DNA of 64,000 nucleotides from Micromonospora sp. LH3U1 (GCF_028475105.1 NZ_CP116936.1:310001-374000); one strand, 5' to 3'; counted from the first letter of the stretch, positions 18,501 through 26,673 are shown. Made by a program: numbers and translations. Notes: a model not told the origin generated them from the sequence alone.

Positions 18501-21500
18501 GCACCCCGGGCAGCCTCGTCACCGTCACCCAGATGACTGACGCGCCCTGCCTGAACGTGCGCTGTCGCGGACGGCTGCGCCAGCAACCGCTGTCGCCGAA
18601 CAACTTCTACCGGCGTCTGTACGCTTCGCCGGACATGCGCCGTGTCGTCGCCCGGGAACACACCAGCCTGCTCGACGACGCGACCCGGCTGGCGTACGAG
18701 GACGGTTTCCGGGACGCGGCGACCAGCCCTCAGTCGCCGAACGTCCTGGTCGCTACGCCCACCCTGGAGATGGGCATCGACATCGGTGACCTGTCGGCGG
18801 TCATCCTCGCCTCGTTGCCCCGTACCGTCGCTTCCTACCTGCAACGGGTCGGGCGGGCGGGCCGGCTCACCGGCAACGCCTTCGATCTGGCCTTCGTCAC
18901 CGGCCGTGGCGAACACCTGCCGAAGATCGGCGACCCGCTGTCGGTGATCGACGGGGATGTGCGACCGCCGGCTACGTACCTTGCCGCGGAGGAGATCCTG
19001 CGCCGGCAGTACACGGCGTACCTGATCGACGCGTTCGCGCGGGAACCCGGGCGCCGTCGTCCGCGCAAGGCCACCGGGGCCATCGGTTCGTACGCGCCGG
19101 GAACCTTCCTCGGCGACCTGGTGTTGCACGCCGAGCAGTCGTGGGAGACGGATCTGGACCGGTTCGCCGCGACGTTCGACGAGCTTCCCGGCGAAGTAGT
19201 GGAGCGGCTTCGCGATTGGCTGAAACCGGTCGCCGGTCCGCGCAGCAGCGGCTTCGCCCACCGCGTTCGCGACGCGAGTGACCGCTGGCGGCAGACCGTG
19301 ACACTGCTCGAAGATCGGCAAGCGACGATTACCAAGCTGTTGCCCGAGCTGGAAGCCCGGGTGCAGTCGCCGGCGGCGACCGACGACGACAAGCAGGCGC
19401 TGCGTTCGGCACAGGCGACCGGACAGTTGACCAGAGGACAGCTCGCTCATCTGCGGAGCAGCTACTGGATCGGTGTCCTGGAAGAGTACGGGCTGCTGCC
19501 CAACTACACCCTGCTCGACGACAGCGTCACCTTGGACGTCGGCCTGTCCTGGATCGACCCCGACGACGGCAAGTACCGCTACGACAGCGCCCAGTTCCAA
19601 CGAGGTTCGGCCCAGGCCCTGCGGGAGTTCGCACCCGGGGCCACCTTCTACGCCCGGGGTTGGGAAATCGAGATCGATGCGGTGGATCTCGGCCTGGATG
19701 GTGCGTCGATCCGTACCTGGGCGCTTTGCCCCGCCTGTGGTCACGCGTGCGACATCGCCGCGACCGGCCGCGAATATGTTCCCGCTGCCTGCCCGCGCTG
19801 TGGCAGCCGGGGCATTCACGACACCGGGCAGCGTCTCGACGTCGTCGAACTCACCCGGGTCTCGGCCGAAGTACGCCGGGACGAGGTCGCCATCTCGGAC
19901 CGGCACGACGAACGCGGTCGCGTCGCGTTCCAGATCGTGACCGCCGCGGATGTCTCCCCGCAACACATGGACGACCGGCGGTTTGTCGAAGGAACCGGGC
20001 TGGGCTGGGTCCATCTACGTTCGGTCGATATCCGCTGGCTGAACCTCGGGCCGGCCGGACACGGCACGACCCGCACCATCGCCGGTGCCGACCGGCAGGG
20101 GACCTTGTTCCGGGTCTGCTCCGGCTGCGGAAAGCGCGACACCGAGACCGGCCGCAATCGCGCCCACGAACACCGTCCATGGTGTCCGCACCGGACCGCC
20201 TCGAACGAGGTGACCAGCACCGTCGCGTTGTCCCGGACCCTGCATACCCAAGGGTTGTTGATCCGGCTGCCGCACACGGTCAGCCTCGGCGACGATTTCG
20301 CGGTGCCGAGCCTGTCCGCGGCGCTGCTGCTCGGACTGCGGGAGCAGATGGGCGGTCATCCCGACCACATCCGGGTCGAGCAGGTCGTCGACCCGACACT
20401 GTCCGACGGCAACGACAACCACGACGCGATCCTGTTGCACGACACCGTGCCCGGTGGCACCGGTTACCTGGCTGGCATCGCCGAGCCGGACCACCTGCGC
20501 GAGTTGCTGGTCCTTGCCTGGGACCGGGTGCGGGACTGCCCCTGCCGCCACGAGGAGCGTCTCGCCTGCCATCGCTGCCTGCTACCGTTCACCGCACCGG
20601 GAGTGACCCGGCGAGTTTCGCGGGCATCGGCCGAGCGTCACCTCCGTACCCTGCTCGGGTTGCCTGCCGACGTTCAGACGGCCGAGGACACGACCTGGAC
20701 GGTGACCAAGCTGGCTCCACGCGAAGAACCCGAGTCACATCTGGAACGCTCCTTCCACCGCGTGTTCCTCGGTCGGCTACGACGCATTGGCGCCGCCGTC
20801 ACCGAGACCCCGTCGCCGGTCGGCAACACAGCCCGGTTCACCCTGCCCGGCACGCACCGCCAATGGACCCTCAGCCCGCAGGTCAACGTCGCGGACTCCC
20901 GGCCGGACTACCTGTTGAAGACCGGCGACATGAACGTGCCCGACATCGCGATCTTCACGGACGGGCGGGCCTACCACGCGACCGCCGCGGTCAACCGCCT
21001 CGCCGACGACGCCGTCAAGCGGGCCCATCTGCGCGAGCTGGGCATCCTGGTCATCGCACTGACCAGCGCCGACGTCGCCGCCGCCGAGACCGCCACGAAC
21101 ATCGCACCGCCATGGTGGAATCCGGCCCTGGCCGGCAGCCTGATGAACGTCCCCGGCTTCCAGGCCCCGCCGGAAACCTACAAGGCCCTGGGACAGGGCA
21201 TGGTCGACTGGCTCGTCGGCTGGGTTCGCGATCCCAACCCGGCTGCGGTTCAGGCCGCCGCCCGAGCCGTGCCGATGTTCCTGTCGGCCGGAGCCCAGCC
21301 GATCCAGACCTCCACCACGGTCGCCCTTCCCCAGATTGGTCGAGCAGCGCTGCTCGGGGAGGACCTACCCGCCGGTGAACGCCGGGTCCACCTGCGCCGC
21401 TTCGGATCCCTCGCGGCGGTCATCGAGATGACGGACGGCGGTGTCGAGGTCGCCGTGGTGCTCGACGATCGCAGCGAGGTGCTCGGCGACAACCACGCCG

Positions 21501-21922
21501 ATTCCTGGCGGGCCTGGCTGCGGCTCGCCAACGCGCTCGGTCTGCGCGACTGGCCGACGACTGTGACGACGACCAATCTGGTCGAGCCAGTGACCGCGAA
21601 GCCCGAACAGGCCGGACCAGGCCGACCGGTCGGAGCCTGGGCCGACGCCTACGACGCGGCGTTGACCGAGAACGAGAAGGAACTGATCAGCGCGCTGGCC
21701 GGCGAGAACGTCGCACCGCCCACAGTCGGCGCGGAAGGGCCCGACGGCATTCCGCTCGACGTCTGCTGGCCCGCTCTCCAGGTGGCTGTCGCCTTCGCCC
21801 ACATGTCGCAACAGGACCGAAGCGACCTGGCCCAGCACGGATGGCACCTGGTGGAACCCGACCCCGCCAAGGTCGTCACCGCCCTGACTCGCGCCGCCAC
21901 CGAGATGGACGAAGGAGACTGA
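15596..21922 (+). CDS. giant DUF1998 helicase, Druantia DruE-like, with C-terminal nuclease-like segment
   Basis: A 2108-aa superfamily 2 helicase. Walker A TGTGSGKT is at 107-114, DEFH box at 237-240, TLEMGIDIGDLSAV at about 1060 and motif VI QRVGRAGR at 1083-1090. Zinc-like pairs occur at CRHCG, CPSCG, CPACG/CPRCG and CSGCG. A DUF1998 domain follows, with VPGGTGYL and the cluster CPC...CHRCLLPF from Cys1648. The last 400 residues contain a PD-(D/E)XK-like pattern: a helix with ESHLERSFHR, PDY (Asp1771), AIFTDGRAYH (Asp1789) and a later LGILVIAL strand. Size and order resemble DruE, the signature protein of Druantia, and MrfA-type helicases. It overlaps the methyltransferase stop by one base and couples to the UvrD gene (TGATG). 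The DruE assignment is from memory and moderately sure; the helicase call is certain. Confidence 0.85.
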   Translation: MSELLPTFQTARIQHALVDYLTTTFGLTDGDARDGLDRFLSDPDTGMFKGPYVRLRLPFRPADEGWRSSLEWYEGFPPYGHQAAAFARLASAVDGQPRRPLPTLVTTGTGSGKTEAFLHPILDHVLRARRAGVAGTKALILYPMNALANDQAARLTKLLTTEPALAGVTAALYTGQATATRMAVTPDGLINDRAVIRETAPDLMLTNYKMLDQLLLRAEDQELWRQSATSLRYLVLDEFHTYDGAQGTDVAMLLRRLGLALQSHWRDDDPLIDEAARSRPLGLMTPVATSATLGDKGDPSVMRGFAATVFGERFDSTSVVTETRLSLTEWTEGAAQAVAAAGFAPVAVGELRAAGLRPLPEVSPDSSGEEAAYAVLDLLYGVTADKLAGATPELLSAMCRAHPLVVELARTAGQAVALSDLALRVLGPQDEPESAEALLSQVLAMLGHVRKVLGRGALSVEAHLWVRELTRIDRSAAATATFRWSDDGPPVAADEAEEARPSFPAIYCRHCGRSGWGVGLAPVGDSLAPDDEGIRRQHATREGRFRPLLYAPAEAIVPSDGEEPSDGLVWFAIRTRELLQRVAEDDPDLRDGWILPVLTNVGAAADELSRKDTCPSCGQEDGIRFLGSAIATLLSVSLSTLFGAPKLAPEEKKALVFTDSVQDAAHRAGFVQARSHILTLRSVLREAVVDGALTLDRLVEEVLAQAGDDPVRRYRLLAPECADRESFTPFWQEPRQRAVKPSVQSRVRKRLALDAALEFGLNSRTGRTLELTGSVTVEVEAGLPARVAGLARAALSGTSWQERLGEVGVGDPTLVQWVRGVLDRMRVQGAIDHPWFDRYRAEDGRRWSIWGGRPRSDGMPAFPRDRPAPAYPKVGGSADTGGLDPVTSPQSWYARWTSRVLDVSPLDGGRLARMLFDRLARDGVLTTTASQSGATVYALPVSGVVVAPTQESDLAAGWHLLVCDTCRAGTPGSLVTVTQMTDAPCLNVRCRGRLRQQPLSPNNFYRRLYASPDMRRVVAREHTSLLDDATRLAYEDGFRDAATSPQSPNVLVATPTLEMGIDIGDLSAVILASLPRTVASYLQRVGRAGRLTGNAFDLAFVTGRGEHLPKIGDPLSVIDGDVRPPATYLAAEEILRRQYTAYLIDAFAREPGRRRPRKATGAIGSYAPGTFLGDLVLHAEQSWETDLDRFAATFDELPGEVVERLRDWLKPVAGPRSSGFAHRVRDASDRWRQTVTLLEDRQATITKLLPELEARVQSPAATDDDKQALRSAQATGQLTRGQLAHLRSSYWIGVLEEYGLLPNYTLLDDSVTLDVGLSWIDPDDGKYRYDSAQFQRGSAQALREFAPGATFYARGWEIEIDAVDLGLDGASIRTWALCPACGHACDIAATGREYVPAACPRCGSRGIHDTGQRLDVVELTRVSAEVRRDEVAISDRHDERGRVAFQIVTAADVSPQHMDDRRFVEGTGLGWVHLRSVDIRWLNLGPAGHGTTRTIAGADRQGTLFRVCSGCGKRDTETGRNRAHEHRPWCPHRTASNEVTSTVALSRTLHTQGLLIRLPHTVSLGDDFAVPSLSAALLLGLREQMGGHPDHIRVEQVVDPTLSDGNDNHDAILLHDTVPGGTGYLAGIAEPDHLRELLVLAWDRVRDCPCRHEERLACHRCLLPFTAPGVTRRVSRASAERHLRTLLGLPADVQTAEDTTWTVTKLAPREEPESHLERSFHRVFLGRLRRIGAAVTETPSPVGNTARFTLPGTHRQWTLSPQVNVADSRPDYLLKTGDMNVPDIAIFTDGRAYHATAAVNRLADDAVKRAHLRELGILVIALTSADVAAAETATNIAPPWWNPALAGSLMNVPGFQAPPETYKALGQGMVDWLVGWVRDPNPAAVQAAARAVPMFLSAGAQPIQTSTTVALPQIGRAALLGEDLPAGERRVHLRRFGSLAAVIEMTDGGVEVAVVLDDRSEVLGDNHADSWRAWLRLANALGLRDWPTTVTTTNLVEPVTAKPEQAGPGRPVGAWADAYDAALTENEKELISALAGENVAPPTVGAEGPDGIPLDVCWPALQVAVAFAHMSQQDRSDLAQHGWHLVEPDPAKVVTALTRAATEMDEGD

Positions 21923-24063
21923 TGCCGACCATCATCATGGGAAAACTCGCCAGCAAGATCGATGGATCGGTCCGCGGCAAGGCGATGAGTTTCCTGCAGA
22001 AACTCGGGGCCGACGACACCACCCCCGGCCTGCACATCGAACCCATCCAGCACAGCGCCGACCCGCGGGTTCGCACCGGACGGGTCGACGAGTTCTGGCG
22101 GGCGGTCATGTTTCGCCTCGACGGCGGCGGCGAAACCCACTACGTCATCCACGGCATCTGGCCGCACGACGATGCCAATTCCATTGCGCAACGCGTACGC
22201 CTGAGGGTCAACCCGATCAATGGCCTGCCGCAGATCGAAGAAATTGATCCGGCGCCGACCCCGACGCGGGCTTCGCCCGCGGCCAAGACGATAGCGAGAA
22301 CCGAGGAGCCGCTGTTCGCCCGGCTCGGCCACGAACGCATCGACCTCATCGAGCGCCTCGGTCTCCCCGACAGCATCGTCTCCCAAGCCGTGGTCGCCTC
22401 GAACGAGGATGAAGTTCTCGACCTTGCGCAACGTCATGACGGCTGGATCGGCACCATTCTGGTCGACTTGGCCGCCGGGGACGACATCGAGGCGATCGTC
22501 CAGCGCATGGAACTCGAAAAGACCCCCTCGTCAGGGAACGACGATGCCGACATGCTGCAGTCTCTCAAACGGCCGGCCGCCGCGCTGCAGTACGCATTCA
22601 TCGACGACCAAGAGGAACTGCGTCGCGTCATCGAGGGCGGGGACTTTGGTGCCTGGCGCATCTTCCTGCATCCCGAACAGCGCCGCTACGTCGACCGTTC
22701 GTACAGCGGCCCGTTCCGGCTCGCCGGCGGAGCCGGCACCGGCAAGACTGTCGTCCTTGTCCATCGGGCCCGTGCACTCGTCCGGCGTCGCCCCGGCGCC
22801 CGGATCATCTTCACCACCTTCACCACCAACCTCGCCGACGCCTTGGGCGACAGCCTCACTCAGCTCGACCCGCGCGTGCCCCGGGCTCAGGCACTCGGTG
22901 AGTCCGGCGTCTATGTGACCGGCGTGGACGCGCTTGCCGCCGCAGTGTTGCGGACTGCCGGTCGCGGCCTCGCTCCTGCCATGCAAGAGGTCCTTGGTCA
23001 GGAGCGGGTAATGCCGCTGGCCCGCACCGCACCGACTCGCTGGCGGGAAGTCGTCGAATCGACAGGCACCCTGCTGCCACACGAAATCGCCAACGAGACG
23101 TTCCTTGCCTCGGAGTACGCGCATGTCGTCCTGCCGAACAAGGTGCATGACGAGGTCGGGTACCTCCGGGTACGCCGACCAGGCCGAGGCGTCGCCCTGG
23201 ACCGTGCCAAGCGCCGAGCCGTCTGGGCACTCATCGAGGCGTACCGGGCAACCTCCCGCGCCGACGGCAGCCTCGACTTCGCCGAGGCCGCCGCAGTCGC
23301 CGCGGCGCATCTGAGAGCAAGCGACGCGCACCCCGCTGATCACGTGCTCGTCGACGAGGGTCAAGATCTTTCACCCACCCACTGGCTCCTGCTCCGAGCC
23401 ATTGTCGGCGAGGGCTCCGACGATCTCTTCATCGCGGAAGATTCGCACCAGCGCATCTACGGCACCCGCGTGGTACTCGGGCGGTATGGCGTGGCCATCG
23501 TCGGCCGCTCCCAGCGGTTGACTCTGAACTACCGGACCACGGCGCAGAACCTGCACTACGCCATGACGATCCTCGCGGGCGGCGAATACATCGACCTGCA
23601 GAACGTGCCGGAAAGCACCGGCTACCGGTCGGCCCGCACCGGCCCGGTCCCGGTAATCGAGCTCGTCGACTCCCTCGCCGAAGAAACGGCGGTGATCGTC
23701 CGACATGTGCGCGCCTGGCTCGACGCCGGCGACTCGCTGGAGAACATCGCCGTTCTGGTGCCCGACCGATACCACCGGGACCGTGTCGTCACGGCACTCA
23801 CCGACGCCGGCATCGACGCCCGCGCGGTGGACCGCGACCGCCCGCAGCCAGGCCGGGTGCCGGTGCTGACGATGCACCGCGCCAAGGGTACCGAGTTCCC
23901 CAAGGTCGTGCTCGCCGCAGGAAAACCGTCGCCAGCGGAGACGGAGCGCCTCGCCATACTCGACCCGTCCGAGCGAACGGACGCGGAACTCCGGAGCCGA
24001 TCGTTGACCTACGTCGCGGCGACCCGGGCACGTGACCAACTGGTGGTGGTGCGCCGCAGCTGA
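21922..24063 (+). CDS. UvrD-type SF1 helicase with RelE-like N-terminal region
   Basis: A 713-aa 3'-5' DNA helicase of the UvrD/Rep class. Walker A GGAGTGKT is at 269-276, the DExx box DEGQD starts at Asp478, followed by SQRLTLNYRTT, LTMHRAKGTEFP and the motif VI segment YVAATRARDQL near the C-terminus. The first 110 residues (VRTGRVDEFWRAVMF, HGIWPHDDA) resemble the RelE/ParE toxin fold found in front of some actinobacterial UvrD helicases; this part is inference. ATG 21922 overlaps the preceding stop (TGATG) after GAAGGAGA. It is the last gene of the defence block, and no clear terminator follows. Confidence 0.87.
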   Translation: MPTIIMGKLASKIDGSVRGKAMSFLQKLGADDTTPGLHIEPIQHSADPRVRTGRVDEFWRAVMFRLDGGGETHYVIHGIWPHDDANSIAQRVRLRVNPINGLPQIEEIDPAPTPTRASPAAKTIARTEEPLFARLGHERIDLIERLGLPDSIVSQAVVASNEDEVLDLAQRHDGWIGTILVDLAAGDDIEAIVQRMELEKTPSSGNDDADMLQSLKRPAAALQYAFIDDQEELRRVIEGGDFGAWRIFLHPEQRRYVDRSYSGPFRLAGGAGTGKTVVLVHRARALVRRRPGARIIFTTFTTNLADALGDSLTQLDPRVPRAQALGESGVYVTGVDALAAAVLRTAGRGLAPAMQEVLGQERVMPLARTAPTRWREVVESTGTLLPHEIANETFLASEYAHVVLPNKVHDEVGYLRVRRPGRGVALDRAKRRAVWALIEAYRATSRADGSLDFAEAAAVAAAHLRASDAHPADHVLVDEGQDLSPTHWLLLRAIVGEGSDDLFIAEDSHQRIYGTRVVLGRYGVAIVGRSQRLTLNYRTTAQNLHYAMTILAGGEYIDLQNVPESTGYRSARTGPVPVIELVDSLAEETAVIVRHVRAWLDAGDSLENIAVLVPDRYHRDRVVTALTDAGIDARAVDRDRPQPGRVPVLTMHRAKGTEFPKVVLAAGKPSPAETERLAILDPSERTDAELRSRSLTYVAATRARDQLVVVRRS

Positions 24064-24304
24064 AGCCTCGTACCGACTCGGCGGTCGCCTCTTGCCGAAC
24101 GTCGGGAACGAGCGACGTGTGTACGGCGATCGCCCGTGGCCCCGGGGGATTGACAGGGGTTCGCGGGTGCTCCGGCGCGATGGACGAGTCAGCACTCAAA
24201 GGACTGGGCGGGACGTTATCTCCGTAAAGTCAAGGCTCGACCGCGGCCAGATGGACCCCACCCGACCGGACTGGATGCAATGACTAGGCCAAGATCAGGT
24301 TCTT

Positions 24305-24368
24305 GGTCCGCTGGTCCGCTGGTCCGCTGGTCCGCTGGTCCGCTGGTCCGCTGGTCCGCTGGTCCGCT
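24305..24368. repeat. 8 x 8-bp tandem repeat (GGTCCGCT)
   Basis: Eight perfect head-to-tail copies of GGTCCGCT occupy 64 bases. The unit length is not a multiple of three and there is no gene here, so it is not a protein repeat. Such perfect short arrays arise by replication slippage and vary between strains. It lies in the gap between the last defence gene and the tRNA fragment. No function is evident. Confidence 0.95.
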
Positions 24369-24522
24369 TCAGGGACTGCTGGCGTCCAATTCCACCACGA
24401 ACAGGCGAGCAGCCCACGAGGCGCCCGGGTCCACATAGGAACATGACCGTCATGTCAACGGGCGCAAGACCGCAGGTAAGCCCGGATCTTTGATCGACGA
24501 CTGCCACTGCAGCCCGGCGACG

Positions 24523-24567
24523 CCTATGGATTAAAAGTCCACAGCTCTGCCATTGAGCTAGCGGCCC
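24523..24567 (-). pseudogene. 5' half of a tRNA-Lys(UUU) gene
   Basis: Read on the minus strand from 24567, the sequence folds as a tRNA up to the end of the anticodon arm. It has a seven-base acceptor strand GGGCCGC, then TA, a D-arm GCTC-AATGGCA-GAGC, and an anticodon stem GTGGA/TCCAT enclosing the loop CTTTTAA with anticodon TTT (Lys). After AGG there is no T-arm (no GTTCGA-type loop) and no 3' acceptor strand matching GGGCCGC. It is therefore a broken tRNA, plausibly left by integration or deletion at a tRNA-Lys gene next to the defence island. A functional tRNA is excluded by the missing half. Confidence 0.75.
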
Positions 24568-24880
24568 GCGCGCTCAGGTTACCTGACCATCTGCGCCCCG
24601 GCTGATGTCCGCCCCCGGTCTAGAGGAGCGATGTTGATCTACGTCCGCGACGAGGTGTAGGCGTTGGATGACCGCCGTTGACGTTGCAGGGTTGAATTGT
24701 CTGCCGAGACGACCAACTAACGAAGCGCAGGCCTTGCCGGGTGCCGCTGACGCCGATGCCGGTTCGGTGACCGACGGCCCACAGGTCGACAGCTAAGAGG
24801 CTCGGCTTGGGTCGCGTCTGCGGCTGCCTTCATCGACGTCTGCGGCAAACTCTCTCACCGCTTCGCAACCGGTATAGCTT

Positions 24881-24891
24881 TATCACCGATA
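24881..24891. promoter_or_regulatory. palindrome TATC-ACC-GATA before the PadR gene, probable autoregulatory site
   Basis: An 11-bp dyad lies 10 bases upstream of the PadR start codon and overlaps an AT-rich stretch (TATAGC at 24873, TATATT at 24890) likely to include the -10 element. PadR regulators commonly repress their own operon through AT-rich dyads over the promoter. The spacing supports this, but binding is inferred. Confidence 0.45.
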
Positions 24892-24901
24892 TATTGAGGC
24901 C

Positions 24902-25324
24902 ATGGCCACACCCACGCCGCTTCGGGAACCCACGTTCCTGATCCTCACCGCGCTCGCGCGGGAGCCCATGCACGGCTACGGCATCATCAGCGACGTCGCG
25001 GCCCTCTCCGGTGGGCGGCTGGCGCTGCGGCCCGGGACCCTCTACGGCGCACTCGACCGCCTTACCGACGAGGGGCTGGTCGAGCGAGACCACGAGGAGA
25101 TCGTCGAGGGACGGCTTCGCCGCTACTACCGGCTCACCGAAGCGGGCCGATCCGTGCTTACCGCCGAGACCGAACGGCTACGCCGCAACGTAGAGGCCGC
25201 CAGCCAGCGACTGCGGGCCTGGCCCGCCGGCATCCCTGCCGTCGGCGGCACCTCACGCGCCCCTGTCAACCTCCCGGGGGCGGTCGCCCGCCCCGCCCTT
25301 CGACCGACCGGAGGCCTGACGTGA
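24902..25324 (+). CDS. PadR-family transcriptional regulator
   Basis: A 140-aa winged-helix regulator. The PadR signature is complete: LTALAREPMHGYGI, LRPGTLYGALDRLTDEGLVE and GRLRRYYRLTEAGRSVL, followed by a charged helix used for dimerisation. The proline- and alanine-rich tail after about residue 105 is not conserved in the family. Its end overlaps the next gene by 4 bases (GTGA), so it is co-transcribed with a membrane protein that it probably controls. A dyad over its own promoter suggests autorepression. Confidence 0.9.
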   Translation: MATPTPLREPTFLILTALAREPMHGYGIISDVAALSGGRLALRPGTLYGALDRLTDEGLVERDHEEIVEGRLRRYYRLTEAGRSVLTAETERLRRNVEAASQRLRAWPAGIPAVGGTSRAPVNLPGAVARPALRPTGGLT

Positions 25325-26370
25325 ACCAGCCCAACCCCGCGCGGGAGAAGGCCGGGTCACCGCTGGAGTCCCGCTACCGGCGACTTCTGCGGGCCTACCC
25401 GGGTGACTACCAGGCCGAGCGGGGCGACGAGATTGTCGGAACGTACCTCGACACGGTCGAACCGGGGCGACGCTGGCCCTCCCCACACGACGCCCTCGAC
25501 CTGCTCGGTGCCGGAATCCGGGAGCGACTGCGCGGGTACGGCGCCCTCGGGCTGGCCGCGGCCTTCCCATTGTCCGCGACCGCCGCGCTGAACACCCTCG
25601 TTACGGTGGCCGTATTCCTGCTGTTGCAGATTGAGCTGAACGACCCAGGTGTAACCGGCCTGGACCCGGCGGGCCCGTTCCAGACGTTTGGTGCTGTCAT
25701 TTGGCTGGGCTGGCTAGTCGTCGGCCTGACCGCCACGGCACTGCCCGGATCCTGGACCCGAACCGCCGCCGTCGGCGCTCTCCTGCTGACCATCGCCGTG
25801 CCACCCGTGGCCGTCCTCACCGGACAACCCCGACCACCGCTTTTCGTGCTGCTCCCCGCCGTCGTGCTCGGCCTGGCCACCCTCGCGCTGCCTTCCCATC
25901 CCGGCTGGATCGCACGTAGCCTGCCGGCGGTCGCGGCCGGTTTCGGAGCAGCCGTTTCCGCGGCTTTCAGCCTCGCGGAGAACGGCGGGAACTGGTTCAC
26001 CTCGTACAGGTCAACTCCCGAGCTGCTGGCGATGGCCGGTGGGCTGATGTTTGCACTAGTCCTGCTCGTCGGGCTCGGCCTCGCTTTGCGGGCCGACGAC
26101 GCAGGACTCTGGATGGCCCTGCTGCTTGCTGCTCCGGCCGGCTTGCTCGGAGCCGACCAACTCAGCCAGGCGATCTGGGGTACCAGCGGCGGCGAACCTA
26201 CTCCGGCGGCTTTCGCCGTCACGACCGGGTCGATCCTGCTGGCTGGCGCGGCGCTGCTGGCCGCAGCCCTCGCCGGTCGAGCCTCCCGACACCGGACCAT
26301 ACGTCGACGAGTTCGCGGCGACGCCTGCCCGACCTGCGGACACCGGCCGGAGGCGACAGCAGAGGCGTGA
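25321..26370 (+). CDS. multi-pass membrane protein co-transcribed with PadR
   Basis: A 349-aa protein of unknown function. A soluble N-terminus of about 70 residues (RYRRLLRAYPGDYQAERGDEIVGTYLD split by charged residues) resembles the short cytoplasmic head seen in PadR-linked actinobacterial membrane proteins. It is followed by about eight hydrophobic segments and a Cys-containing tail, CPTCGH. GTG 25321 overlaps the PadR stop. No transporter or enzyme motif is visible. The pairing suggests the PadR regulator controls its level. Confidence 0.8.
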   Translation: MNQPNPAREKAGSPLESRYRRLLRAYPGDYQAERGDEIVGTYLDTVEPGRRWPSPHDALDLLGAGIRERLRGYGALGLAAAFPLSATAALNTLVTVAVFLLLQIELNDPGVTGLDPAGPFQTFGAVIWLGWLVVGLTATALPGSWTRTAAVGALLLTIAVPPVAVLTGQPRPPLFVLLPAVVLGLATLALPSHPGWIARSLPAVAAGFGAAVSAAFSLAENGGNWFTSYRSTPELLAMAGGLMFALVLLVGLGLALRADDAGLWMALLLAAPAGLLGADQLSQAIWGTSGGEPTPAAFAVTTGSILLAGAALLAAALAGRASRHRTIRRRVRGDACPTCGHRPEATAEA

Positions 26371-26673
26371 CCCTCCCGCAGACCTCAGCTACCTCTGGTG
26401 CCCAGGCGGCGGGCCCGGGCGTGGTTATTTGGTCGTCTCGCCGGTGCCGGGCCAGAGCTGGACGGCCCGCGCGGCGGCGTCGAGGATCACCTGGCCGTCG
26501 ACCTCCAGCTGCGGCTCGGGGATGTAGGGCGAGCCCCTCACCGGCGTCTTCACGGAGCCCGCGACCTGCTTTCGGAGCCTGGGCGACGGCAACATCCATC
26601 GCCTGAACGTCGCGTGTGCGAGCACGTGTGCGCCCTCGCCGTCTTTTCGGCAGGTGGGGGCGCGCACTGCTGA
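26371..26673. other. intergenic stretch with a possible subtilase remnant
   Basis: No intact gene is seen. On the minus strand an 80-codon frame (26425-26667) ends with PEPQLEVDGQVILDAAARAV, which is reminiscent of the strand-rich region after the catalytic domain in actinobacterial S8 (subtilisin-like) secreted peptidases. There is no catalytic residue and no start signal, so at most it is a decayed fragment. The match is from memory and weak. Confidence 0.3.

Larger units (their letters stand above)
24064..24901. other. 838-bp non-coding right boundary of the defence island
   Basis: No open frame here has convincing coding character or a ribosome-binding site. It contains an octanucleotide tandem repeat (24305-24368), a truncated tRNA-Lys (24523-24567 on the minus strand), a 13-bp palindrome TCAGGT-T-ACCTGA (24574-24586) and, at its right end, the promoter of the PadR gene. 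Base composition is more mixed than in the flanking genes. The stretch looks like the debris of an integration boundary, but no integrase or complete attachment repeat is visible. Confidence 0.6.

Noticed and set aside
17288..20014. 908-codon minus-strand frame inside the DruE-like gene
   Set aside because: Antisense shadow of a gene with clear helicase and DUF1998 motifs on the plus strand; no ribosome-binding site and an Arg/Gly/Gln-rich composition.
24032..24283. 83-codon open frame after the UvrD helicase
   Set aside because: It begins inside the helicase gene in another frame, has no ribosome-binding site and shows no recognisable sequence.
24523..24567. Functional tRNA-Lys
   Set aside because: The T-arm and the 3' acceptor strand are missing, so only a fragment is present.
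24574..24586. 13-bp palindrome TCAGGT-T-ACCTGA beside the tRNA fragment
   Set aside because: Considered as an attachment core, but no second copy was found in the window, and its length is compatible with chance.
26398..26673. Plus-strand 91-codon frame in the 26.4-26.7 kb gap
   Set aside because: No start signal and an Arg/Gly-rich composition typical of chance frames in GC-rich DNA.
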